In this document: in pieces, positions 1 to 7,205 of the stretch | Layout of the letters: each line of letters begins with the position of its first letter | How positions within the stretch are numbered: position 1 is the stretch's first letter | Assembly (NCBI RefSeq): GCF_039912695.1 | Contig: NZ_JBDSPJ010000001.1 | Coordinates: forward strand, 1 to 19,698 | From: Pseudolysinimonas_A sp039912695 | Lineage (GTDB): Bacteria > Actinomycetota > Actinomycetes > Actinomycetales > Microbacteriaceae | Length of the DNA: 19,698 nt | Direction: 5' to 3' | Made by a program: the position numbers and the translations under genes | The notes under the pieces: model-generated | The model's database searches: none | The model's input: only the letters and a program-made list of their open reading frames with translations | Told to the model about the DNA's origin: nothing

Positions 1-278
1 CCCAGTTCGAGGGCACCGCGTACATCCTGTCGAAGGATGAGGGTGGGCGTCACAACCCGTTCTACGCGAACTACCGCCCGCAGTTCTACTTCCGCACCAC
101 CGACGTCACCGGCGTCATCACGCTGCCCGAGGGCACCGAGATGGTTATGCCCGGCGACACCACCGACATGACCGTTGAGCTGATCCAGCCCATCGCCATG
201 GAAGAGGGCCTCGGCTTCGCCATCCGTGAGGGTGGACGCACCGTGGGTGCCGGTAAGGTCACCAAGATCCTGAAGTAA
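1..278 (+). CDS. tuf: Elongation factor Tu, C-terminal part (5' end outside window)
   Basis: This is the last 91 codons of EF-Tu, the GTPase that delivers aminoacyl-tRNA to the ribosome. Reading from base 3 gives a protein that begins QFEGTAYILSKDEGGRH and ends GAGKVTKILK, which is the classic domain-3 end of bacterial EF-Tu. The motifs HNPFYANYRPQFYFRTTDVTG and MEEGLGFAIREGGRTVGAG are near-invariant in the family. The GTPase domain and domain 2 lie upstream of the window. The stop TAA is at 276-278 and a strong hairpin follows 15 bases later, so the str-type operon (rpsL-rpsG-fusA-tuf in relatives) ends here. Identification is certain; only the 5' part is missing. Confidence 0.98.
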   Translation, partial: QFEGTAYILSKDEGGRHNPFYANYRPQFYFRTTDVTGVITLPEGTEMVMPGDTTDMTVELIQPIAMEEGLGFAIREGGRTVGAGKVTKILK

Positions 279-293
279 TACTTCGGATTTGCA

Positions 294-327
294 CGAAAGG
301 GTCGCACCGAGAGGTGCGGCCCTTTCG
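294..327 (+). terminator. tuf transcription terminator hairpin
   Basis: A continuous 15-bp stem (294-308 with 313-327, including one G-T pair at 302/319) closes on a GAGA tetraloop. It begins 15 bases after the tuf stop. There is no long T-tract, only TTCG-rich sequence, which is usual for actinobacterial terminators. It should isolate the highly expressed tuf transcript from the genes downstream. Confidence 0.88.
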
Positions 328-399
328 TCGTTCGCCGGCCACTCCCCGATAGCATCGACGGTGTTGCCATCCGGGGTGGGGGCGCGAACGGGGTTTCGA

Positions 400-1848
400 G
401 TGCAGGCTTCTCTGGCGCGATCGCGCGCATCTCTCGGTGCTGTCGGGGCCGTTCTGGCGGTAGCACTGTTGCTCATTGCAGCACCTCGCGCCAGTGCTAG
501 TGCCAGTGCCAGTGCCAGCGCGAGCGCGATCGACGCGACCTGGTCGGCGAACCCGTCAAGCCCCGCCACCACGACGTGGCAGGAGGTCGCCTGGTCGCCC
601 GAGCTCGGCCTGTTCGTCGCGGTCGGGGGTTCCGGCACCACGGGGGTGATGACGAGTCAAGACGGAGTCTCGTGGACCGCGGGAACGGCCCCGTCCGGGC
701 GGTGGAGCGCTGTGGCCTGGTCGGCCGAACTCGGCCTGTTCGTCGCAGTCGGCAACGCGGGAGGCGGCGGCAATCCGATTGTCACGAGCTCGGACGGAAC
801 GTCGTGGACTGCACGCGTTTCACCGGGCGGCACCTTTACGGAGGTGGTCTGGTCTCCCGAGCAGCACAAGTTCGTGGCGGGAACGATTGGCACCTCCACG
901 GTCACGAGCGCTGACGGGGTGACCTGGACCGCCTCCGCGGCGGCAGTTCAAGCCAGCTCCGTGCGGGAGATCGTCTGGGCCGCCGAGGAGGGCATCTACG
1001 TATCGGTCGGCAACCCTTCCATCAGTGGGGTTGCGACCCCGATGGTCTTCAGGAGTACCGACGGCGTCGCGTGGACCCAGGTCTCCACCGCGGTCGACGG
1101 AAGGTGGACGGGAATCACGTTCTCTCCTGAACTCGACCTCTTCGTCTCGGTCGGCGACCAGGGAATTATCACGAGCCCCGATGGCGCCACCTGGACTGTC
1201 GTCGCGTCTCCGGCTGCCGACTTGCGGACCGTGACGTGGTCACCCGAGAACGCGGAGTTCTTGGCCGCCGGACCCGGAGGCCTCTTCAGTTCGCCCGACG
1301 GCGTCACGTGGACGTCGATCACGAACCCCGAAGCGAATACCTGGCTCTCGGTAGTCTGGTCGGCCGCACTCTCCCGCTATGTCGGGGTCGCGAGCACCGG
1401 CAACAACCGCACGATGGTTGGCATCGTCCCGATGGCTGCCGGCGCGCCCCTGTCGCTCACGGCCAACGTCGACGGCGATGTCATCGCGCTGGCGTGGACG
1501 ACTCCCACCTTCGACGGGTACGACCCGATCACTGGATACCGCATCGAACTCAGCGCCGACGGAGGACCGTTCGCGGCACTCGTAGCCGACACCGCATCCA
1601 CGGCGACGACCTACCGGGATGCCGGCGCGCACGCCGGAGTGAGTTACGTCTATCGGGTGTTCGCGCTGAACGGTCAGGGGGCGAGCGTCGCCTCGAACGA
1701 CGCGGCAGCGCGCCTTGCGGGGCCCGAACTGGCGGCGACGGGCTCGGATCCGGGATTCCTGGCCCTCGTAGCACTCGTGCTCCTGGTGGGGGGAGCGGCG
1801 GCAGTCCGCCTGCGTCCTGCCGTTATTTCTGAGCTTCGGCGGTCGTAA
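400..1848 (+). CDS. Secreted seven-repeat Asp-box beta-propeller / FnIII protein with LAATG wall anchor
   Basis: The predicted protein has 482 aa from a GTG at 400. The open frame extends up to 289, but that would place the start inside the tuf terminator; 400 gives a clean signal peptide (RSR, then a hydrophobic core at about 12-28). GTGs at 361 and 376 are alternatives, and none has a good ribosome binding site. After an (SA)6 stretch (residues 32-43) come six repeats of about 40 aa of the form W..V.WS.E...FVAVG...TS.DG..WT, plus a seventh without its last turn. Six compact Asp-box turns (SQDGVSWT, SSDGTSWT, SADGVTWT and so on) suggest a sialidase/BNR-like propeller, without evidence of sialidase catalysis. 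An FnIII-like domain follows at about 348-440 (TGYRIELSADG, YVYRVFALNGQG). The end is LAATG (444-448), a hydrophobic helix and a basic tail, a class E sortase-type sorting signal. It probably acts as a surface binding protein; the ligand is unknown. Confidence 0.8.
   Translation: MQASLARSRASLGAVGAVLAVALLLIAAPRASASASASASASAIDATWSANPSSPATTTWQEVAWSPELGLFVAVGGSGTTGVMTSQDGVSWTAGTAPSGRWSAVAWSAELGLFVAVGNAGGGGNPIVTSSDGTSWTARVSPGGTFTEVVWSPEQHKFVAGTIGTSTVTSADGVTWTASAAAVQASSVREIVWAAEEGIYVSVGNPSISGVATPMVFRSTDGVAWTQVSTAVDGRWTGITFSPELDLFVSVGDQGIITSPDGATWTVVASPAADLRTVTWSPENAEFLAAGPGGLFSSPDGVTWTSITNPEANTWLSVVWSAALSRYVGVASTGNNRTMVGIVPMAAGAPLSLTANVDGDVIALAWTTPTFDGYDPITGYRIELSADGGPFAALVADTASTATTYRDAGAHAGVSYVYRVFALNGQGASVASNDAAARLAGPELAATGSDPGFLALVALVLLVGGAAAVRLRPAVISELRRS
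493..528 (+). repeat. In-frame hexanucleotide tandem repeat (AGTGCC-like, six units)
   Basis: Six consecutive hexamers (AGTGCT, three AGTGCC, then two AGCGCG) encode Ser-Ala six times directly after the signal-peptide core of the propeller gene. The central copies are identical at DNA level, whereas synonymous drift would be expected if only the protein were constrained. Copy-number change by slippage would stay in frame and only lengthen or shorten the linker around the cleavage site. Confidence 0.85.
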
Positions 1849-1903
1849 CGGCGGCTCTCTGCGCCAACTCCGGGGTCCAGCTGAGAGTTGTCCGGCAGTC
1901 GGG

Positions 1904-1944
1904 TGACCCCCCAAACAGGGGGCGTAGCCTCGGTCTAACGACCG
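1904..1944 (+). promoter_or_regulatory. Candidate operator/hairpin region upstream of the 101-aa secreted protein
   Basis: The 108-base gap between the propeller gene and the 101-aa gene holds an inverted repeat CCCCC(C)-AAACA-GGGGG (1907-1922) and then CGGTC-TAAC-GACCG (1931-1944). The second hairpin can be extended by pairing CCT (1928-1930) with AGG of the Shine-Dalgarno (1947-1949), so it could mask the ribosome binding site if transcribed. The order TGACCCCC, CAGGGG, GCCTCGG, TAAC also occurs upstream of the DUF11 protein at 11360. A further weak inverted repeat CAACTC/GAGTTG (1865-1890) may end the previous transcript. I see no clear -35/-10 pair. Confidence 0.4.
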
Positions 1945-1956
1945 AAAGGATTCCTC

Positions 1957-2262
1957 ATGAAGAACCGTCGCGTCTCCCGCAACGCCCCGATCGCCGCGGC
2001 CGGGGCAGTGCTCCTGGGCCTGAGCCTCGCGCTCGTCCCCGCCGTCAGTGCCTCGGCAGCCACGGGGCAGCTCTCGGTGAGCAACAACTGCAGCTATGCC
2101 GTGGAGTACCACGTCAGTGATGCGGGTTGGGGCTACACCTTCCCCGGGGATACCGAATCTTGGACACTCGAGTCGGGCTGGTACACGGTCTCCTCGAGCG
2201 AAGGGGTCCGCAACGTCTGGGTCGCGCCGGATCGCGGGGTCAGCGTCAGCTTCTGCCACTAG
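1957..2262 (+). CDS. Small secreted two-cysteine protein of unknown function
   Basis: This 101-aa protein starts at ATG 1957 with AAAGGA at 1945-1950, a good ribosome binding site with a 6-base spacer. The N-terminus (MKNRRVSRN) is basic, a hydrophobic core spans about 10-30, and SASAA near residue 35 looks like a signal-peptidase I site, leaving a mature domain of about 66 aa. That domain is rich in Ser, Val, Tyr and Trp (four Trp), with alternating beta-type patterns (YAVEYHVSDAGWG, GWYTVSSSEG). It has only two cysteines, C45 near its start and C100 as the penultimate residue, so a disulfide could tie the two ends into a compact beta-sandwich. There is no sorting signal or transmembrane tail, so it is probably released. 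I do not recognise the family. It sits between two wall-anchored proteins, and its upstream region resembles that of the adhesin at 11360. Confidence 0.82.
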   Translation: MKNRRVSRNAPIAAAGAVLLGLSLALVPAVSASAATGQLSVSNNCSYAVEYHVSDAGWGYTFPGDTESWTLESGWYTVSSSEGVRNVWVAPDRGVSVSFCH

Positions 2263-2336
2263 GGCTCGGCTCGAATTTGCCGCCCGAGAATGCTGTTCTG
2301 CCGACGTAGAGCAGGGTGAAGTCGGGGGTTAAATGC

Positions 2337-2354
2337 CGCGGGTTTGGCCCCGCG
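2337..2354 (+). terminator. Weak GC hairpin after the 101-aa gene
   Basis: CGCGGG-TTTGGC-CCCGCG forms a 6-bp stem with a 6-base loop, 74 bases after the stop of the 101-aa gene and 73 bases before the next start. It could be a weak terminator or part of the control region of the 1331-aa gene. The rest of the 165-base gap (2263-2427) shows nothing else I can support. Confidence 0.3.
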
Positions 2355-2427
2355 TCGCAGTTCCTGCGCCCAGTCTGACGGTGGACCCGAATGACCTCGT
2401 GGTTCAGCGTCATGGGGGTATTGGGCA

Positions 2428-5400
2428 ATGCGACCGAATCCGACCGGTCACCGAACCAACCTCAGCGCGCGCCGGAATGCCTGGCGCGCCGTCGTGGCGG
2501 CGCTGCTCACCGCCGCGGTTGTGGCTACCGGGGCTGTTTTGCCGGCGAACGCTGTGAACGTGGGCACGAACGTGAGCCCCAACACAACCTCATACGGCAC
2601 AGCATCGGGCAACGTCTACTACGCCTACGTCAAAGCTGGCGAGTGGGTGCACTCCTGGGGTAACGGCGGTACGGCGACCCAGACCCGCGCGAACGGCACA
2701 GCGGTTGCGGGTGGCGTGACCGGCGCCTTCAGCGCCCCGCGCCAGGTGGCACCCGCCGAAGCAGGCGTCTGGACATTCGCCTTCGGCGGGTCGAGCGCGT
2801 GGGCGGTCACCGTCTACACCGGCAACCCCGGATTCGGTCAGGGCGTCGACCCCCGCACACGAACGCTCCCCGTCGGCGTTTCGGAGATCACCGGCCGCGT
2901 CTGGACCGAGCAGTACAGCATCGTCCAATCGGGCGGGAACACCACCCTGAAGACGTTGACATTTTGGATGCTCAACGACAGCGGCTACCTCTACGAACTC
3001 ACGCTCGGCGGCTACAACGGCATCAACTCCGCCATCACGGCGAACTCACTGGGAGTTCCCGCCGGCACCGCGGGTGGCCAAGAGTGCACACCGTCGTATC
3101 GTTCCTGGAACGGGCCGACAATCGACTCCAGCTGTGCCGATCCCTACCGTCTCTTCTTCGAACCTCCCGCCGCCGACCTCCCGGTCAGTGCCCCGGTCGC
3201 ACCCACCGCCGCAAATGGGGGTCGCACGACCCAGGTGATCCGGCCCGCCCCAGTCGACGTCGACAGCTTCCAGGTCGACGACTTCACGTTCACGCCGAGC
3301 ACGCCGGGATCCGCTGCGGGCACTTTCGGCTACGACCTCGGCGGCTTCATCGGCGGCCACCTGCTGCGCATCGACACGAACGGCAACGGCGTCTTCGATG
3401 ACCCCGTCGATCGTGAGGTTCGGGTCGGAGCGCAGGGTGAGCCCGTCGAGTTCCAGTTCGACGGGCTCGACGGCGAAGGCGATCCCATCGCGGCCTGCAC
3501 GCCGATGAACGCGCAGGTCTACTTCGATCGCATCGGCGAGGTGCACGTCATCCAGACGGATGTCGAGGCGCGTTCCGGCATCTCGATCGTGCGCCAGAAC
3601 GGACCGGGCGCACCCGACGCGACGATCTACTGGGACGACACCCAGACCGCGGCGCGCTCCAACACCGTCAATCCGCCGTACACCGCCAACGGCACAGCGG
3701 GATTCGACAGCACCGCCGGCGTCCACGGCTGGAACTACAGCACCAGCTCGTGGGGCAATGACAAGTTCATCGACGACTGGACCTACGTTCCCGTGGATCG
3801 CGCCATGGCATCCCTCGCGGTGCCGGGGCAGTGCCTCGAGGTGACGAAGACGTCGGATGCCGTCGCCGGCAACGCGCTGCCCGGCCAGACCGTCCAGTAC
3901 ACGGTCTCAGCAACGAACACCGGCTCCGAGCCGTTCACCGTCGCCGACCCCGCCTACGTCGTCGACGACCTCACCGGTGTTCTCGACGATGCCGACTTCG
4001 ACGCCGACGCGACGGCCGAGGTCGCGGGAGTCGCGGTCGCCGACCCGGTCTACGACGCGCCCCGCCTGGTCTGGTCGGGCGCCCTCGAGCCGGGGGAGAC
4101 GGTCGAGATCACGTACTCGGTCGAGATCACCGGAAACGGTGACGGCGTGGTCCGCAACGTCGCCTTCGCGTCGCCGCCCAAGGTGCCCCCTGGGGATGTC
4201 GACACCCCCGTCTGCGCCGACGGACACTTCGACGAGGTCGTCGGAGTGTTCTGCGCCACCGAGTCCTTCGGACTGCCCCGCCTTCTCGTTGAGAAAACAT
4301 CCAGCCGAAGCTCGATCCCAGCGGTGGGGGAGCGGGTCAGCTACACGGTCACCGCGACCAACGCGGGCTCGGGCGACTTCACCACGGCCGCGCCGGCCTT
4401 CGTTATCGACGACCTCACCGCGGTGCTCGACGACGCCACGCTCGTCGTCGGAACCCCGGCCGCGAACCGGGTCGGCGATCTCACTATCGTCGGCGATCGC
4501 ATCGTCTGGTCGGGGGCGCTGCCGGCGGGAGCCTCGGTCGTCGTCACGTACGAGGTCGAGTACACCGGCGCGGGCGACAACATCCTGCGCAATGTCGCGT
4601 TCGGCACCCCGGATGACTCCGATCCCACGCCGACCTGCGACCCCCGGACGGCGGGCGGACTGGATGCTGTGACCGGGTTGCCGTGCGACCTCAACCGGAT
4701 CCCCGGGGCCAATCTGACGGTCGTCAAGACCGTCGACCCGGCATCCGGCACGAACGTCGAGTCGGGTCAGCAGCTCACTTACACACTCACCTTCACCAAC
4801 AATGGCGCCGCCGATGCGACCATCGACCACACCGACCTGCTCGCGGGCGTGCTCGACGACGCAACGGTCGGCACGATCGTGTCGCCGGTGCTGACGGCGG
4901 GGCCGATCACGGGCGACGAGTTGCCGATCAGCGGCACCCTTGCCGCCGGCGACTCGACGACGGTGAGCTACACGGTCACCGTTCGCGACTTCGCCGATCG
5001 CGGCGACAGCATCCTGGCGAACTTCGTCGTTCTGGACGGAGGTACCCCGCCGGGCAGCTGCGTCGCGGGTTCGGAGACCTGCACGGTGAACTACGTTCCC
5101 GAACTCCGCATCGTGAAGACCTCGGATCCGGCGGCGGGAACTGCCGTTCAGTCGGGTGACCAGGTCGGCTACCGCGTCGAGGTCTCGAATGTCGGTGCCG
5201 GCACGATCGCGGTGAACCTCGTCGACGATCTGACGGGCGTGCTCGACGACGCGACGATCGTCACCGGTCCCGCGTCCCAGACCCTGGCGACGTCACTCGT
5301 CGCCGGGCGCCTCGGCATCACGGGCTCACTATCCGGTGGCCAGTCCGACGCGATCGTCTATACGGTGCAGATCAACCCCGATTCCGAGCACGGCGACAAC

Positions 5401-6423
5401 GTCCTCGGCAACTTCGTGCTTGAGCCCGGTCAACAGCTCCCCGCGGACTGCCTCCCCGGCGACCCGACGTGCACGACGCATCCGGTCGGCGAACTCCTCG
5501 CTACGAAGACGTCCGACCCGGCGAGCGGAAGCGCTGTCGAGACCGGCGAGACCATCGAGTACATGCTCACGTTCGCCAGCGTCGGGACCGCCCCGTATGG
5601 CGTGAGCAAGGTCGACGACCTGTCCGGCGTTCTCGACGACGCCGACCTCACCACGCCCCCGGTGACCGCCGCCGGCCTCCTGGCGACGACGGGACCCGGC
5701 CCCGACGGGCGGCTTGAGATCTCCGGTGCGCTGGCGGCCGGTGCCGACGAGACTGTCACGTACGCGGTGACGATACGGCCCGACGGAAGTCGCGGCGACG
5801 ACGCTCTCGGAAACTGGCTGCTCGACCCCGGGCAGACCGTGCCAACGGGTGCCTGCTCGCCGAGCCCTGGGGCCGAACTCTGCACCCTGCACCTCGTCCC
5901 GGGCACGATCGTCGCGCGCAAGAGCGTCGACCCCGCCACCGGCACCGAGGTCAGACTCGGTGCGCGGCTGACCTACACGCTGACGTTCACCAACCCCAGT
6001 GCCAACTCCGCAACCCTCGAGTATGTGGACCGGCTCGACGGCATCCTCGATGATGCGGATGTCGTCGCCGAGCCGACGTCATCCGACCGTTCCACGACGG
6101 TGACCCGTTCCGGCGCCGTCGTCGAGGTGAGCGGTGCGGTCGCGGCGGGCGCAACGGTGACCGTCACATATGCGGTCCGCGTGCGGGAGAGCGGGCGCGG
6201 CGACAACGTGCTCGCCAACTTCCTGATGCCGAGCGGTACGACGTTCGACCCGGCAACAGCATCCTGCGCCACAACCGACCCACTGTGCACGACCAACGAG
6301 GTCGATCCGTCGGGCCTGGCGAACACGGGATGGACGGTGCCGCTCGGCGGGATCATCGCGGCGTTCGCCGTGCTCGGTCTCGGCTTCGGACTCACCGTCA
6401 CCCGACGGCGCCGCGCGATCTGA
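2428..6423 (+). CDS. Large wall-anchored DUF11-repeat surface protein (LANTG)
   Basis: This is a 1331-aa secreted protein. The signal peptide is a basic N-region (NLSARRNAWR), a hydrophobic stretch, and cleavage after about ANA-42. Residues 43 to about 465 form a non-repetitive N-terminal region with beta-rich sequence and a Ca-loop-like DTNGNGVFDD (316-325). Six DUF11-type repeats start near residues 472, 618, 762, 892, 1022 and 1159. Each opens with a V.KTSDPA.G-like strand, contains a DDLTGVLDDA-like motif and closes with GD..L.N then two cysteines. In each repeat a Lys (474, 623, 767, 897, 1027, 1165) lies 98-103 residues before an Asn (577, 722, 865, 995, 1129, 1264), as expected of isopeptide-forming domains. 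LANTG (1297-1301), a hydrophobic helix and RRRRAI form the sorting signal. The ATG at 2428 has GGGGG at 2414-2418. The 3' end overlaps the convergent gene by 26 bp. The likely role is a stalk-like adhesin; the ligand is unknown. Confidence 0.88.
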   Translation: MRPNPTGHRTNLSARRNAWRAVVAALLTAAVVATGAVLPANAVNVGTNVSPNTTSYGTASGNVYYAYVKAGEWVHSWGNGGTATQTRANGTAVAGGVTGAFSAPRQVAPAEAGVWTFAFGGSSAWAVTVYTGNPGFGQGVDPRTRTLPVGVSEITGRVWTEQYSIVQSGGNTTLKTLTFWMLNDSGYLYELTLGGYNGINSAITANSLGVPAGTAGGQECTPSYRSWNGPTIDSSCADPYRLFFEPPAADLPVSAPVAPTAANGGRTTQVIRPAPVDVDSFQVDDFTFTPSTPGSAAGTFGYDLGGFIGGHLLRIDTNGNGVFDDPVDREVRVGAQGEPVEFQFDGLDGEGDPIAACTPMNAQVYFDRIGEVHVIQTDVEARSGISIVRQNGPGAPDATIYWDDTQTAARSNTVNPPYTANGTAGFDSTAGVHGWNYSTSSWGNDKFIDDWTYVPVDRAMASLAVPGQCLEVTKTSDAVAGNALPGQTVQYTVSATNTGSEPFTVADPAYVVDDLTGVLDDADFDADATAEVAGVAVADPVYDAPRLVWSGALEPGETVEITYSVEITGNGDGVVRNVAFASPPKVPPGDVDTPVCADGHFDEVVGVFCATESFGLPRLLVEKTSSRSSIPAVGERVSYTVTATNAGSGDFTTAAPAFVIDDLTAVLDDATLVVGTPAANRVGDLTIVGDRIVWSGALPAGASVVVTYEVEYTGAGDNILRNVAFGTPDDSDPTPTCDPRTAGGLDAVTGLPCDLNRIPGANLTVVKTVDPASGTNVESGQQLTYTLTFTNNGAADATIDHTDLLAGVLDDATVGTIVSPVLTAGPITGDELPISGTLAAGDSTTVSYTVTVRDFADRGDSILANFVVLDGGTPPGSCVAGSETCTVNYVPELRIVKTSDPAAGTAVQSGDQVGYRVEVSNVGAGTIAVNLVDDLTGVLDDATIVTGPASQTLATSLVAGRLGITGSLSGGQSDAIVYTVQINPDSEHGDNVLGNFVLEPGQQLPADCLPGDPTCTTHPVGELLATKTSDPASGSAVETGETIEYMLTFASVGTAPYGVSKVDDLSGVLDDADLTTPPVTAAGLLATTGPGPDGRLEISGALAAGADETVTYAVTIRPDGSRGDDALGNWLLDPGQTVPTGACSPSPGAELCTLHLVPGTIVARKSVDPATGTEVRLGARLTYTLTFTNPSANSATLEYVDRLDGILDDADVVAEPTSSDRSTTVTRSGAVVEVSGAVAAGATVTVTYAVRVRESGRGDNVLANFLMPSGTTFDPATASCATTDPLCTTNEVDPSGLANTGWTVPLGGIIAAFAVLGLGFGLTVTRRRRAI

Positions 6424-7153
6424 CCCGCGGTGCAGGCAGCGCGATCCGTCCCGCGTCGACCCAGGTGACGGGCACGCGCCGCATCACCAGCACCGAGTCG
6501 AGCTGAGCCGCCGAAACCGGCACGGCACCGCCCTCGAAGAACGTCGAATGTACCTCGTCGATCTCGCCGGCCTCAATGCTCCACGCGGAAGTGCGCAGCT
6601 CGAGCCCGTCAAGTCGGGATCCCGTGCGGTCGGGCGACCAGCCGACGTTGCCGCCGCGGAAGAACCGGGAGGCGGCGTCGACATCCGCGAACAGGGTGCT
6701 GCCGCGCAACTCGGGCACGACCCGGGTGGCGACCCGGACCGAGGAGCCGTCGTGCCGGCTGGTGAACGAGGCGGAGATCTCGTCGTCGCTGTCCCGGACG
6801 GTGAAGTCGGCCGAACCGTGAGGTCCGGGGAAGAGTCGCCCGCCCACCGCGACGTTGACCAGTGAGCCGCTGTCACGCCGCGGGATGAAGACGCCGGTGC
6901 GCACGCCATCCCGTTCGTCCCATTCCACTGCGATGCGAAGCGCGGCGTTCTCGCTGCGCATCCCGATCGCCCGGGGGAACCCGGCGGGTCGTAGCTCGGT
7001 GAGGCGCAGCAGACAGATGCCGGCCACCGCCGAACCGTCGATCAGGTGCGGGCGAAAGACGGGCGGCAAGATCTCGCGAAGCGCATCGGGATCGACGCGA
7101 TAGTTGACCAGAAGGCGGCGGTCGATGACTCCCGTCATCCGCGGTGCGCGCAT
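6398..7153 (-). CDS. DUF2071 (YqjF-like) family protein
   Basis: The product is 251 aa, beginning MRAPRMTGVIDRRLLVNYRVDP. The family hallmarks are visible: an opening RRLLVNYRVDPDALREILPP segment, then AVAGICLLRLTELRP, and later GVRTGVFIPRRDSGSLVNVAVGGRLFPG. These match uncharacterised DUF2071 proteins such as B. subtilis YqjF, whose function is not known. No signal peptide or membrane segment is seen, so it is probably cytoplasmic. The open frame continues upstream to 7669, but that would run through the MFS gene on the other strand; 7153 is the first sensible start and 7138 is the alternative. There is no Shine-Dalgarno, and a TACCCT box at 7166-7161 (minus strand) would fit a leaderless transcript. 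It is divergent from the MFS gene across 52 bases and convergent with the DUF11 gene, overlapping its last 26 bp. Confidence 0.82.
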   Translation of the reverse strand: MRAPRMTGVIDRRLLVNYRVDPDALREILPPVFRPHLIDGSAVAGICLLRLTELRPAGFPRAIGMRSENAALRIAVEWDERDGVRTGVFIPRRDSGSLVNVAVGGRLFPGPHGSADFTVRDSDDEISASFTSRHDGSSVRVATRVVPELRGSTLFADVDAASRFFRGGNVGWSPDRTGSRLDGLELRTSAWSIEAGEIDEVHSTFFEGGAVPVSAAQLDSVLVMRRVPVTWVDAGRIALPAPRVRSRGAVG

Positions 7154-7205
7154 GACTGAAGGGTAGTCGCGGCACCCCGCCGCCGATCTGGAAGGATCGA
7201 GGGCG

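Noticed and set aside
289..399. Upstream extension of the propeller gene to an ATG at 289.
   Set aside because: It would begin just before and read through the tuf terminator hairpin, and it adds a non-conserved stretch before the signal peptide.
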